A stretch of 64,000 nucleotides of DNA, from positions 3,164,935 through 3,228,934 of the forward strand of contig OZ038388.1 of NCBI GenBank assembly GCA_964036045.1. Direction: 5' to 3'. Positions within the stretch are counted from its first letter, which is position 1, and each line of letters begins with the position of its first letter. The notes under the pieces were generated by a model, which was given only the letters and a program-made list of their open reading frames with translations, was not told the DNA's origin and searched no databases. This stretch comes from Eutreptiella sp. 'Long Island Sound 2002' (taxonomy: Eukaryota > Euglenozoa > Euglenophyceae > Eutreptiales > Eutreptiaceae). The position numbers and the translations under genes were made by a program. This document shows, one piece after another, positions 24,283 to 34,949 of the stretch.

Positions 24283-24990
24283 AGGGGAATGCCATGCACG
24301 CAGTGCGAAGTTTTGGATGTCTGCAAATACTCGGACCCTACTTTCAAATACTCGGACCCTACTTTTGGCCCCTTTTGTCAAGTTTTTGGTTCCATACTGG
24401 TTTTCTTTTTCCGCTTCCTATGCATTTGGGATGTGGCGCATTTGAATTGTTACCCTTTGTTGCCCATTTTCAACCATTTTTACCCATTTTCCATCCCCCA
24501 TATTGAACTCTCCCCACTATGGAAACACCGAGAAGGCAGGGGTGATGTAGCCATACAAGCCCGCGGACCTTGAGGAGTTTGTGGTGCGTCCTTCATCCCC
24601 ACCACATCATTGTCCTCGCTTGCCATGAACAAGTGTGTCGCGTCCACACTCAGAATAACCACCGCCCTCCCCTTCACCCTATTCGTGGTCCCCATCCCCC
24701 AAGAGACCACGGACAACGCGTTCCCCGCGCTCCGAGTCAAGGGACGCCTCATCACCGCCTCCAAGAGCAAAGCCACGGGCACCGAAACAGTCGAAGCAAG
24801 CGGACTTTACAAGGCTCAGTGGTTTGTTCACAGGGACAATGGAGTACCAAGTTGAAGGCGGTTTCATTGTTCTCATGTGGGCTTTGCTGCTTTGCGGTGC
24901 AACCAGTCAAGTGACAGGGATTGTTGGGTGAGTATCTCGGCCTCTGCGTGCGCAATATGCACGCAGTGCGCACGTGGTGCAACAACTTGG
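24283..24990 (+). mobile_element. dispersed element, copy 1 of 3
   Basis: It starts TTAGGGGAATGCCATGCACG and ends in ATGCACGCAGTGCGCACG followed by CAACTTGGC. The same start and end blocks bound 33549-34915 and 62302-62990. Internal landmarks shared with copy 2: GTTTTGGATGTC, TTTTGGCCCCTTTTG, and near the 3' end a short frame VVLMWALLLCGATSQVTGIVG-like, closing at GGGTGAGTATC. No transposase is encoded; it is probably a non-autonomous family. Confidence 0.65.
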
Positions 24991-26992
24991 CATAGGTTGT
25001 ATAACCCCCTCCCCCCCAGAAGGGTTTGTCCTTGAAATGGATGCCCCAAAAATGTGAACATCAAAGCTGTTTTGAGGGGTGTGAACAAGAGTTGTGTTGT
25101 TGCCCCCCTCCCCCCCCGCGCGGCCACGCCACCCCTCCCCTTAGGAAGGAAGAAGCATGCCCCTCCCCCACCTGCCGAAGGACCCCCCTTGCAGAAAGAA
25201 GACTCCGAGGCCGGGCCATTGGCATGGTGGCTAGGTGTGGGGGGGGGGCTGCAAGACAACTTTGCAGAGTTGGAGACATGTGCAGAATTGACCGGTGCCC
25301 CTGATGCCACCCAAATCACAGTGGGACCACCGGACAGCCACAACGGGAGGCAGGGAGCAACATGCGCCCCCCCCGGCAGCGCACACTAGCAGCGGTGAGT
25401 GCGCCAGCAGAAGAAAAAAGAGCACCCAATTGGGAGGAATGCACGCAGCAAAGCAACCGGGCACAAGGCCGCCCCACACACGGCAGTGGGATGAGCCCCA
25501 ACAGGACACACAACAATGCACAGGGGGACCATGAGGTGCGAGCACTGCAGCAACCACCAAATGCGGCGCACGCCAAGCGAGCCATCAGCAACCAGGCCCC
25601 CCCCCTCCCTCTACGAGGTGCCTGCGAACTCCACAAGGGAGGGGGCTACGCCCTGCGCGCTGAGAGGTGCCGCCACGGGGGTGGCAACAGGGTTGTGACC
25701 AGCCAACCGCGCGCGGGGCAATCAACGTCGTATGGAGACGTGAAATCCCCCTAAAGGGGGGGGGCAGGCGGGTGGGACAGGAGTGGGTGTGCAAAAGTGG
25801 CACCCAGGAGCGCCAACATGCAGGGGGAGGAGCAACAGAGACACACAGGACGCGGGAGCCACACCAGGAGGGACAAGGGCGAGCACAACAGACAAGGAGG
25901 AGGGGCGCAGCAAGGCAGGAGAGGCAACTAGGATTGGAGGGGATGGGAGAGCGTGCACATGGGAGGCAGCGACAACAAGGGGGATGGCAGATGGCCTGGC
26001 CATCCAGCCTCGTTGCTACCAGAAGCGAGGGCAACCCATGCTCAACCGGCATCAGGTGGGGGCTGTCTCCCGTAGCCCAGCTGGGCTGTTTGCGCAACGA
26101 GAGCGGGAGCCCACCAGGGGTAGACTAGCCGTGAGGGGGAAAGGGACATATGATGGACGGTCGGGACAACATGTGGAGGAGCAGGGCACCTACGCCTCAC
26201 GCACACGGAAACACAGCGAGGTAGGTTATGGACGGCCCATGGACAAAGGCGCGTGGACACCAAAAACAGTCAAACGACCCCGGCGACAACCAACACAACC
26301 TCATACGCCAACTACAGGGCTCTGTGAACGCGGAAACGACACCAGCAAGACCACCGGCCGCAACGGCCGACAGAATGCAGCAACCCGACACAACATGCGA
26401 AGGGAGGACGGGTGACTGTCCAGGGCCCCGTAAAGAAACAACAACCAGACGGAATGTCACAGAGGGGTTGCAAGACATCCCTCAAGGCCCCATTGTGCCA
26501 TTCTCGCATGTGCCTCCCCAGCCCCCACTTGCAAAAACAGAGGAGGGCCGTATGCAAGCGAAGAGGACTGAGGACGTGAGGGTTAGGCTACAACGCAATA
26601 GACACTAGATGCTGTGTACCTCTGACCAGTGGTGCCCAAATTGGTGTAACGGTAATCATGAGACTGTGCTACCACTCAATGACCACTTGCCGCACAGCTG
26701 ATTCCATGCAGCTCATTGGGCGTTATTCACTGCCCCGTGCATAATGCTCGCATCTGTAGTTTTCATTTCTTTCCATTTGCCCTTCTCTTTTTTCTTTAAC
26801 ATGTAGAAACACCCTTTGATACGCATGCGAAGGCATGAAATGTGACCCTGAATTTGATGGCATTTTTTGGTTATTGAATTGGGAGAGCACGCTCAAACGG
26901 GGTGCGCCGAAGTTTCATTCAACCAACATGGAGTTGAATGGTGCCCAACACAACAATTTTTGAATGATGCCAGCAAAAAATTGTGTTCCCAA
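24991..26992. other. unassigned GC-rich region
   Basis: Long overlapping ORFs on both strands (25362-25754, 25667-26128, 25783-26415 plus; 25585-26097 minus) reflect G/A-rich composition rather than a recognisable protein. From 26610 to 26990 the sequence turns AT-richer with no ORF. Nothing functional is supported apart from the repeat at 26308-26470. Confidence 0.4.
26308..26470 (+). repeat. dispersed repeat, partner at 54950-55112
   Basis: About 163 bp of high identity in the same orientation (shared GGGTGACTGTCCAGGGCCCC and GACGGAATGTCACA). Confidence 0.85.
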
Positions 26993-27418
26993 GTACCATA
27001 AGCGATGGGGACAAGGTGCGCAAAAGGGTACCATAAGTGATGGGGACAAGGTGCGCTAGGGAGTACCCTAAGTGATGGGGACAAGGTGCCCAAGGCGTAC
27101 CATAAGCGATGTCGCATTGCTTATGGTCTCCCTTGTGTATCGTCCGCAATGCTTATGGTACCCCCTACGCACCTTATCCCCATTGCTTAGGGTACGCCTT
27201 GCGCACCATGTCCCCATCGCTCAGGGTACCCCTTGCGCACCTTGTGCCTATTGCTTAGGGCACACCTTGTGCACCTTGTCCCCATTGCTTAGGGTACCCC
27301 CTGCGTACCTTGTGCCTATCGCTTATGGTACCTCTTCTGCACCATTTCCATTCGCTTATGGTACCCCGTGCGAACCATGTCCCCATCGCTCATGGTACGC
27401 CTTTCGCACCTTGTTCCG
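26993..27418. repeat. 34-bp satellite, inverted head-to-head array
   Basis: Units of the same satellite as at 36-42 kb (core GATGGGGACAAGGTGCGC). Three to four units run in plus orientation to about 27110, then roughly nine run in the opposite orientation, with the switch at a palindromic CATAAGCGATG/TCGCATTGCTTATG centre. ORFs across it are repeat shadows. Confidence 0.9.
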
Positions 27419-27689
27419 GAATAAAGGAAACAAAGGCAAACGACTGAGGTCTAAGAGGCGCCACTCGAACAGCTCGGAATCGGATGACAGCTCAAGGTTT
27501 TTGAGTGATTCTTCCACGTCGTTGTCTAACGATGGATCTCGCAAGCGGGAGACCAAACAAGCGGCGCCGTCGTCTCCATCGAGTCCGGCAAAACCGCCCA
27601 TGATCATTGTGGACAGAAAGGAACATTTCCGAGGAAAATCGTCCAACAATTTAATCGATTGCTCGAGGCCACTGCCGTCGAAATGCTAG
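27419..27689 (+). pseudogene. Ser/Lys-rich low-complexity fragment, possibly DIRS-element N-terminal part
   Basis: An open segment starting at the edge of the satellite and ending in TAG. It encodes a basic then serine-rich stretch (RLRSKRRHSNSSESDDSSRF) and a Pro/Lys segment with PPMIIVDRKEHFRGKSSNN. It lies directly upstream of the tyrosine recombinase, where some DIRS-like elements carry a gag-like ORF. There is no zinc knuckle, so the assignment is positional inference. Confidence 0.3.
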
Positions 27690-27764
27690 TTTTGCAAAGC
27701 AAACCCCTAGTATTGGGAAGGGCCAGCCTATGATTGTCCAGGACCCCGCAAGAAGTGACACCCC

Positions 27765-28759
27765 GTGCGCAAACACTCCAAGCGCTGGTGCAGGGGCGCC
27801 AGGAGGTTGCTATCTATTGTTGACGTGCTCAAAATGGCCCAGAAAGACGACTTCGGTGTTTCCTACGCAGCCACCGCAGCGCAGGGACTCGGTAGTGAGA
27901 CGGTCAATGGTTACTCGCAGCAGCTCGGAAAGGTCCACCGAAGGCTCGCAATACAGGGGAGTCCACAAGAGAAGCCATTGAGTCTCAAATGCCGTGGGAG
28001 CTTCGTCAAGGACGCACAGAGGCCAACAGCAAAAGACTCTTTGCAGGCATCGGCCTGCTTGAGAAGTTCCGCCAGATTCCCAGCACCGTCATTCCCGCGG
28101 ATTGGCTCTTCGTTGACGCGTTCCAGGCACTGCCGCTTCGAAAACAGGAGGGCAGGGCAATGCAATGGGCCACCATTCACCGCCTGCGCCAGCTTTGTAC
28201 ACTTGTGAAAACACGCCAAGATTGGGAAGTGCTCGCCCTTGCAGCTTTGTCATACGCACGCGGCCTTAGGGCCTCTGAGGCAATCACCGCAGCCCTAGAC
28301 GAAGAGACGCTCCACTTTCGTGGGGCAAAAGGCCGGCGAGGGATGCAACATGAGACGATGGGGCCGTGGGCACGGAAGTGGGGTGACTTTCTCGCGCGCC
28401 TGCAGGCCCTCAGTGGACACCATCTGCATCGCCTGGCCTTCATCACGTCCAAGGCACACCTCAAAGGGTTGTTCTCTATTCTCTTGCAGGCTGAAGGCTG
28501 TTGCTGCCAGACAATTCGGTGGCACAGTTGGCGCAGATTTGGTGTAGCGCAGTTCCAATGTCTCGGGGTGCCATTGCACCTCATTCAAATCTGGGGGGGC
28601 TGGCGCTCCCCGGCAGTCGCGCGAATGTATGCCACCCCGCCGCCAAGCTGGATGTTTCAAAGGGATGGGCCAATGCCAGTGCCGAAATGGAAAGAAGAGG
28701 GCCCAACGTGGTACGAGCTCCAGTGGCCCACATTCGCCATCTTCACACAGTGGATTTGA
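27765..28759 (+). CDS. tyrosine recombinase (DIRS/Crypton-like), N-terminal frameshift
   Basis: The main ORF (27989-28759, 256 codons, TGA) carries the complete catalytic set of tyrosine recombinases: Arg94 in ARGLRASEA, His179 and Arg182 in RWHSWRRFG, Trp205 in WGGWRSP and nucleophile Tyr214 in ARMYATPP. These enzymes join element DNA by strand exchange through a 3'-phosphotyrosine. The upstream frame (27765-27988, with GSETVNGYSQQLGKVHRRL) looks like the core-binding domain but is one frame off, so a frameshift near 27985 or a short intron separates them. RT sequence follows within 500 bp, which favours a DIRS-like retroelement over a Crypton. The order recombinase-then-RT differs from DIRS-1 itself. 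Confidence 0.75.
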
Positions 28760-28789
28760 CAAGCACTACCATCTTAGTCCGCTGACAGT

Positions 28790-29653
28790 TGACCTGCTCG
28801 GAGCGTCGCACGTCCAAAGGCCGCAAAGTGGGCAGGGCCATGGTTATCCCAGCTCTACGGCATCGGGGTGTTTTTCGCCGGGTGCTTGATTCCTTGCTGT
28901 CCACTGGCACTTTTTGCGAGGCCGATGGATATTACGATTATCTGCACATTATGGAACACCGTGAGCATGTCCACAGGGTCTCCGACGACATCGCCAGGTG
29001 AGGTCTGGGGAAGCCAGGCAAATTAATGTGGCCAAAAGCATATGGCGCCGCCTTATACCTTCGGACCCGCGCAAATGCTACACGCGCGCCTCTCGCCATG
29101 CTTTTTACACGCCCGGAGCGCGTCGGCAGCCGTTTGCTCTCATGCACATGTTAAGTCTCGTTCGTGCTGACACGCGGGGGCTGCACCACACCTCTGAGCG
29201 GCCTACCGCCACAATTTTCCTTAGATACAAAAATGCGGAAAAGTGTAGGCTCCTTTTGAATGTGGTGCGTATAAACGCTAGCGACACCCCCAAAGAGGGT
29301 GCGGCTCCCTACCCTCAGCTACTTGGCCAACACTGTCTGCTGCTGCAAATCAGGTAGGTGGCTGTGTAAATCTGATTTGCAGAATTGTCATTGGAGCACC
29401 CGCTTACCCCGTTTGTGCCACAAGGTTGTTGTCATAGATGCGACCGGAAGGCGATAGGGGTACACTTGCCTACCTTTTGGCTGGAAGCATTCCCCGGCCG
29501 TGTGTCAAACCCTCATCAAGCGTGTGGTAGAGTCTGCCCTCGCTGCGGCACGTCTGCCAGTAGTTAACAAAGTGTACTTCAAGGACATTCTACTTCATGC
29601 CAAGAAACGTCGCATCCTGAGACGCGGGCGCGGGGTGGTGGTGTGTAGGTTCA
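28790..29653 (+). pseudogene. reverse transcriptase fragment (DIRS-like), decayed
   Basis: In 28998-29357 the RT finger region reads TATIFLRYKNAEKCRLLLN then VVRINASD (from about 29205). After frame changes, 29470 onward gives CLPFGWKHSPAVCQTLIKRV (motif B region) and VYFKDILLHA at about 29572-29601, where the usual YxDD catalytic box has Lys in place of the first Asp. A TAG lies in frame at 29452. Motif A is not recognisable; only about a dozen residues separate a VVVIDATG string from LPFGW, so sequence has been lost. The fragment is inactive. It is cut at 29654 by a small TIR element. Confidence 0.65.
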
Positions 29654-30046
29654 GGGCGGTCCTTAAGGGACAAGATTTTTTTTTTTGCTAAGGACCGCCC
29701 TTAAGGACTGCCCCAAGGGACCACCAACCGCCAACCGCCGACCACCAACCGCCACCAACCGCCAACCACCAACCGCCGCCAACCGTTAGGGGCGACCAAC
29801 CGCCAATTGCCAACCACTGCCAACCGCCACCAACCACCAACCACCAACCACCAACCACCAACCACCAACCGCCGCCAACCACCGCCAACCGCCACCAACC
29901 ACCATTTGCAAACTGCCAACCGCCGCCAATCGCCACCAACCATGGTTGAGCACATGGAGTGCCCGCGGGCTTTTTTGGGAAAACTGGTTCCGGAACACTC
30001 CCCCCCCCCCTTTTTTTTCCGTTAAAGACCGCCCTGTGTAGGTTCA
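29642..30046. mobile_element. miniature TIR element with 12-bp target duplication
   Basis: The element itself is 29654-30034 (381 bp). Its ends are inverted: GGGCGGTCCTTAA on the left and the complement of GGGCGGTCTTTAA on the right, 12 of 13 matching. Both sides carry the identical 12-bp TGTGTAGGTTCA (29642-29653 and 30035-30046), a target-site duplication. The inside is non-coding: a T-run, a second inverted copy of the end (CTAAGGACCGCCC at 29688), a CCAACC-type minisatellite and C/T runs. A 12-bp duplication is longer than the usual 8-11 bp of hAT/Mutator-type elements, so the superfamily is open. Confidence 0.85.
29715..29945 (+). repeat. CCAACCRCC minisatellite inside the TIR element
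   Basis: About 230 bp built from 7- to 10-bp variants of CCAACCACC/CCAACCGCC. Confidence 0.9.
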
Positions 30047-30408
30047 TTCGGGCAGGTTTTATTCCTTTGTTTTTCCTTTTTTCGCTTGTGTTTCGGTGTG
30101 TCTTTGAGGATTTTTCTACTTGGGTCATCGCAGTCCAAGATAATGCGCAACATATCCATCGCCAGATCATCTCCAAGCGCGGCGTGCAGTTCCAACTCCG
30201 GGCTTCCCAAGACAGAGGGGCCCTCCGGCAGATCACGCATCCCTTTGAGATACCTTTCAAGAGACTTTGCCAGTTTGTGCGTCCAGCGTGCCGCCCCGGT
30301 TCTTTTTTTGACCACTTTTGCATGTTTAATGGTCACCTCATTGTACCGCTGCTTTTTAGGATCTCCATCGCCGGCCTCTCTTCGCTCTTGCACGTCGTCC
30401 GTAGCCAT
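30022..30408 (-). CDS. hypothetical Lys-rich protein, 3' end altered by the TIR element
   Basis: A minus-strand ORF; the likely start is the Met of MATDDVQERREAGDGDPKK at 30408 (an upstream Met at 30468 is possible). About 128 residues of alternating acidic and basic segments, with KHAKVVKKRTGAARWTHKLAK, then LELHAALGDDLAMDMLRI, then a basic KHKRKKEKQRN tail. No family was recognised. The last four codons and the TAA are supplied by the terminal repeat of the TIR element at 29654-30034; the pre-insertion frame would have continued past it for about a dozen codons. It could be a remnant of the adjacent retroelement on the opposite strand. Confidence 0.35.
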   Translation of the reverse strand: MATDDVQERREAGDGDPKKQRYNEVTIKHAKVVKKRTGAARWTHKLAKSLERYLKGMRDLPEGPSVLGSPELELHAALGDDLAMDMLRIILDCDDPSRKILKDTPKHKRKKEKQRNKTCPNEPTQGGL

Positions 30409-30529
30409 CAGTGTCGGCCCACCCGGGTTTGATGACCCTATCATCAACTTCTGGCAGAGGGCGAACACAGCGGCGGATTGATCTGGCTGGAGGTCACGCG
30501 ACTACACCTCCAGACCATGGTTTCACAGC

Positions 30530-30858
30530 GTGTGCCACCAACCTGAATTGTGGATGTAGCATGACGTACTTCTTGTCTGTCTCACCACCACAGAACAGCT
30601 TGAAGCTGCACACATCCAAGCGATTGGCCGATTGAGTACTTGCAACATCAGCCCCCGTCTTGCACCTTTTTGTGTTTGTGTCCGAGTCGGTCATGGCCAA
30701 CCACATCGGGTGTTGCACGCACCGTGCGCACGCCATGCATGCACCTTGTCACATTCCTCTATGTCGGTTGACATGGGCAGTGCGCTTGGCCCCATTTGCG
30801 GTAAAGTGTAAAGTGAGGGAATGCAACATAAATTTGTGGTAAAGTTGTAAAGTGTGAT
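30530..30858 (+). repeat. dispersed repeat A, copy 1
   Basis: About 330 bp closely matching 42665-42994 in the same orientation (shared CACAGAACAGCTTGAAGCTG and GTACTTGCAACATCAGCCCC). Here it is followed at once by repeat B. Confidence 0.9.
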
Positions 30859-31352
30859 ACCACGACTACAATTGTTTTCGGTTTCTAAGCCACTGCTGAA
30901 TTGGTGTTCACTGTTCCAGGGCTTCGCCAAACACGCGCTTCTGAGAGGAGCCGCAAATGTGCCGCATGATCTACAGTGAGCTGGCATTGTCTTGCGCTGT
31001 GGGATTTTACAGCATGTTTTCTTGCATTTCATTGGGTTTTATGCTGTTTTATTAATTATTTTACAATCCATGACAGTGATGTACATTGTTGGGGAATGGG
31101 AGTGACAAACAAATGACGAGCAAGCGACACTGCAGTTTGCTTTGAGAATTTGTTGTAAATCTGCGGTGTTCTATTGCCTAACAGGCAGACGAGGAGGCGT
31201 TGTGCCTTGAAACATGTCCTACTAAGCTACTGAGCTAAGCCGAGTTCCGTGTCCTTTGGCCCGTGTGTGCCCAAAGTTGAGGTCTGTTTTTCACAAATTC
31301 CCAAAAAGGTGCAGCGGACAGGTCAAACACGAGTACTTTTACATGCGTCAAA
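30859..31352 (+). repeat. dispersed repeat B, copy 1
   Basis: About 490 bp matching 35650-36115 (shared GACTACAATTGTTTTCGGTT and GACAGGTCAAACACGAGTAC), with several indels in the middle. Function unknown. Confidence 0.9.
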
Positions 31353-31367
31353 AAGGAACAAGGCTGT

Positions 31368-32301
31368 GTGCGCCCATTAGACTTCAATGGTAAAATGTGT
31401 GCGGTGGAATCTATTGTGAATACCCGGAGCTCTCAAAACGCACACGTTGTCTTGTCTTTTGAGTACAAACCTGAGGAGGATAAGCGCCTAGTGCTACGCA
31501 AGTTGCAGTGGCACAAGGACAACTCTTTCAAGCCGCAGATGTCTACTTTTCGTTTCCAATCCGAGACTATCCATGCCGTTGTGGGTGAACAACAACAAAG
31601 TCAAATCTGCGAACTAACATATGAATACAAAATCTACTTGCCGAACATTGAACCGGCGATAGCTGCGCAAAAAGCCCGTGGTTCGTTCCAGGAGTTGGTA
31701 CGTGAGATGGGCGCTTTGTTCAATGGAGCTTTCAAGTTTGCGTGCAAATTCTCTAAACTGAATAACTAGGTTCCAAACGTTGCTATGGACGATGATAATG
31801 ATGAAGAGGAGGATGATGAAATGAGGCCCCTGCATGGTGATTCGTAGGTGTTGTTCTCTAAGCATAAAGTTGCCGTGATCAACGCACTAGGGGTGGCAAA
31901 ACAATCAACGCTCTAGAGCTTGGAGGCGGTTTATGCAAAATGGGAACGATTTCAAGGGAAAAAACCGGCGGAGGCTAACTCACATGTGGCAAACACCAAG
32001 ATCACAGATGAGATCCCAGGGGCACTAATACCCTCCCTGCTACCCCGCGCTGCAGACCATGCGGCCATCAACAAATTCAATGGAGGTTGTCTTCAAGGCA
32101 CGGAATCACCTGTGGATTGACCGCCACGAAAACGCGGGGGCAAATGGCTCAAAAGTCGACGAAAGGCTCAAAGGACTAAAAAAAAAGGGGATGGCCTCAT
32201 CGGGCTATTTCACACAATGACGGCTCAAAGAAGCAAGTGCCGAAAAAGAAGGATGCCGCAAAACACGCCCGCCAACCACGAAAGTCGCGCCATGTCAAGG
32301 C
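31368..32301 (+). pseudogene. decayed frame upstream of the Penelope-like RT
   Basis: A 133-codon ORF (31368-31769, with FEYKPEEDKRLVLRKLQW and ICELTYEYKIYLPN) ends in TAG, but the same frame stays coding-like through two more TAGs (an acidic DDDNDEEEDDE stretch, then 31920-32120). The frame then shifts by one before the RT region. It may be the N-terminal part of the Penelope-like protein or a separate ORF. No domain recognised. Confidence 0.35.
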
Positions 32302-33545
32302 TTGCCCCAAACTGGGAAAGGGCACACCAATCTTAGTGCCCGGACCGTCACCGAAGTGCAAAAAAGGCCCAAAAAGAGGTGGAGACGGTTGAAGAGATTA
32401 GCTGCCAACTCTGGGTCCTCGGAGCTTATTCTCACGTCCACGAGGTTACACCATTTGGATGGAGACCAAGTCCCTGAACCACCAGCATATGTGCAGTGGC
32501 TCACAAAGTTGGGCCTTCAATTTGTCCCCTCCCCCATCCTAAGCGATTTCCGTGCTCTTTTGCAAAAGCACTTGTGCCCAAATTTCACGAGACGCGTGAT
32601 TGTATGGCATGCCCACTTTCACCGCTTCCAAGGTCCACTTGACCTCTTTTCTCGATTGCCTTATAAGAAGCTGTTTCTTGCTCTCAGAATGAATCCACCC
32701 CGCTCCGTGAAGGAAAATTTGGGGCCACCACTTCTTGCCACGGATAGAGAAATAGAACGAGCGAAGGACCTTTGCCTATTGTCACTACACGACTTCGTTG
32801 ATTCATGAGTAATGCAACTTGGAGTGTCCTTTCGCAAGTCCACGCTAGATAACCACGTAGATAAGACTATGATGGTTGAGGCAGACAAGGACTTGTCTTG
32901 GGGCTTGATTTCGTGGTCACCGTACTTAAGTGAGGCTAGAGCACACATGCTGTCAAAAATTTGGACTGGAGTTGACAACTATATTTTCTTGGGGACGTGC
33001 ACGGACATGCGTGCATGCTGGCAGGAGAAGGCGCTGCACTGGCGCGATCTACTCAGTGCGATGGTGGTAACCAATGCCCCTGAACCACTGTCCCGTGTCC
33101 CATCGAATTTTTTTGTCGCAGCCCAGTGTTGCGTTTCCCCACCTTCTGGTAACCGTTTCCCCTCCACACCAATGGTGGGACTAAGTTTGTGGGCGTCAAC
33201 CCCGTTTTCAATTTTGCGAAGTGCCTTTGGCAACATCCTCTTGAAACAAGACTATGTGGTGGACCCATCCCGGTCCCCTCTGCGTGACTTGTTTGACTTC
33301 GTCTCCGGAGTACGCCCCCTCAAGCTAAATGATAGTGTGTGCTGCTCCACGCTGCAGTTTGATGCGATGTACACATCCATCACGTGGGAAAATAATGGTG
33401 GAGGGGTTTTACTGATGGGAGGAATGGATCCGGCTCTCCCCGCAGGATCACCTAAATAGAGTCTCCACCCTAGAGAAGGACCTGCTGGCTATGATGTTTG
33501 CCCCCCCTTTCCGAGGAATGGATCAGCCATGCCTACCAAGAATTG
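32302..33545 (+). pseudogene. Penelope-like element RT, N-terminal half
   Basis: One frame runs from 32302 to 33459 with a single in-frame TGA at 32806. It starts with a basic segment (KRPKKRWRRLKRL), then LTKLGLQFVPSP, the entry motif typical of Penelope-like RTs (usually LxxGLxFxPTP). EADKDLSWGLI follows (the ADK motif at 32881-32889), then VVDPSRSPLRDLF, and RT motif A, LQFDAMYTSI, with its catalytic Asp at 33361-33363. After motif A the frame shifts and continues as DHLNRVSTLEKDLLAMMF to about 33545, where a dispersed element begins. RT motifs B and C follow beyond that insertion at 34950-35650. No GIY-YIG endonuclease was seen. Confidence 0.65.
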
Positions 33546-33548
33546 CCC

Positions 33549-34915
33549 TTCCTAGGGAATGCCATGCACGCAGTGCGCACGCAGTGCAAAGTTTTGGATG
33601 TCGGCCAATACTCGAACCCTAGTTTTGGCCCCTTTTGACAAGTTTTTGGTTCCATACAAGGGTTTTTTGCCCTCCCAAGCATTTAGGACGTGGCATATTT
33701 GAATTGTCAACCATTTCCTAGATTCTTGTCCATTTTGGAATGTAAATTGTGTAAATGCCCCTTCCCTGTGGCAGAGTCTGCTGGGGCTGTGTAGCCAATT
33801 CGCCGAGACCGCCACCTGAAGATCCGTGCATACTTGAGGGCAAGACAAGGGCGACATTTCCAAAAATCATTGGGCCCCAACCGTCCGGTGCTATTGAGGA
33901 AACCGGGACAATCTTTGAATCCACGCTTTGTTGCGTGGTGCATCATGGTGACCCCCGGCGTAGGATTTGAGTTTTGATTTTGTTCCCTTTGTCGGGGACC
34001 CCCGAGAATGCAGGGGTGACGTAGCATTTCCGCCCTCTTTTGGGCCCCAACCGTCCGGTGCTATTGAGGAAACCGGGACAATCTTTGAATCCACGCTTTG
34101 TTGTGTGGTGCATCATGGTGACCCCTGGCGTAGGTTTTGAGTTTTGATTTTGTTCCCTCTGTTGCTATGTTGCTATGTTCAATTCGCCGATACCGGCATC
34201 TGAAGATCCCCGCCTTGAGCTTTCATACCCCGGCTCGAGGAGGAGGCAATCAGGGGTCTGGAGATCCCTGCCTCGAGCTTTTCCCCGGCTCGAGAAGGAG
34301 GCAAAAAGGGGCTTTCTTTCTTTCTTTCTTTCAATCGGATTGTTGTACGACGTAAACAATGTGTTGCACTGCCAACTATTGTCCTGGAGATTGCTCGCCT
34401 CCGTGCAAGCAAAAATGACCGGCTGGCAAAGCAATTGGCAAAGGCAGCGAAATGTGCAAGCCAAAGGTCTCTTACCGGTTTCATGTCTTCTCCACTTCAA
34501 CGCGATGCTTCCAGCTCGAGTGCTAGTTCTAGCTCTTCCGCGAGCGTTCCAAAACCTCAACCAAAGCCCAAGCCCAAGCCGAAACCCAAACCAGCACCTA
34601 CACCCATTGACACGGAAGAGGGAGAGGAACCAATCACGGAGAAGGAGATGCACACACAGTTAGACAATCAGATCTTGACTTATCTAATGCGTGTGTACAA
34701 TAATATGGCACATCCACACCACCCCGACCCTAAAAATGTGAGGTGGTGGATTGATAGGTGCTCCGCCAAGCGTTCTGGCAGTTTTGTTGTTCTGATTTGG
34801 GCTTTGCTGCTTCGCCGTGCTACTAGACAGATGAGTGGTATTCTTGGGTGAGTATCCTAGCCTCTGCGTGCGCAGTATGCACGCAGTGCGCACGCAGTGC
34901 AAACACTTAGCCCTA
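33549..34915 (+). mobile_element. dispersed element, copy 2 of 3, inserted in the Penelope-like RT
   Basis: Bounded on both sides by direct copies of ATGCACGCAGTGCGCACG (33564 and 34879). It starts CTAGGGAATGCC like copies 1 and 3. It contains a tandem pair of about 170 bp (33860-34155), two 68-bp CTCGAG-bearing repeats (34200-34300), a (CTTT)n run (34312-34333), and a 139-codon ORF (34435-34851) with a Ser-rich stretch, a PKPKPKP run and the tail VLIWALLLRRATRQM, ending at GGGTGAGTATC as in the other copies. It interrupts the RT between motifs A and B. Confidence 0.65.
33860..34155 (-). repeat. tandem pair matching 870-1104 inverted
   Basis: Two copies about 169 bp apart, each with GGCCCCAACCGTCCGGTGCT and ATCCACGCTTTGTTG; together they match 870-1104 in reverse orientation. 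Confidence 0.85.
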
Positions 34916-34949
34916 GCTCCTAGAGTACCGGCTCTTAGCCTCCCCCTGG

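Noticed and set aside
25362-26608. A long GC-rich coding gene from overlapping plus-strand ORFs
   Set aside because: Frames overlap each other and equally long minus-strand ORFs; composition is biased and no domain is recognisable.
29688-30323. Trp/Gly-rich minus-strand ORF (GGWWxxVGG repeats)
   Set aside because: It is a shadow of the CCAACC minisatellite within the miniature element.
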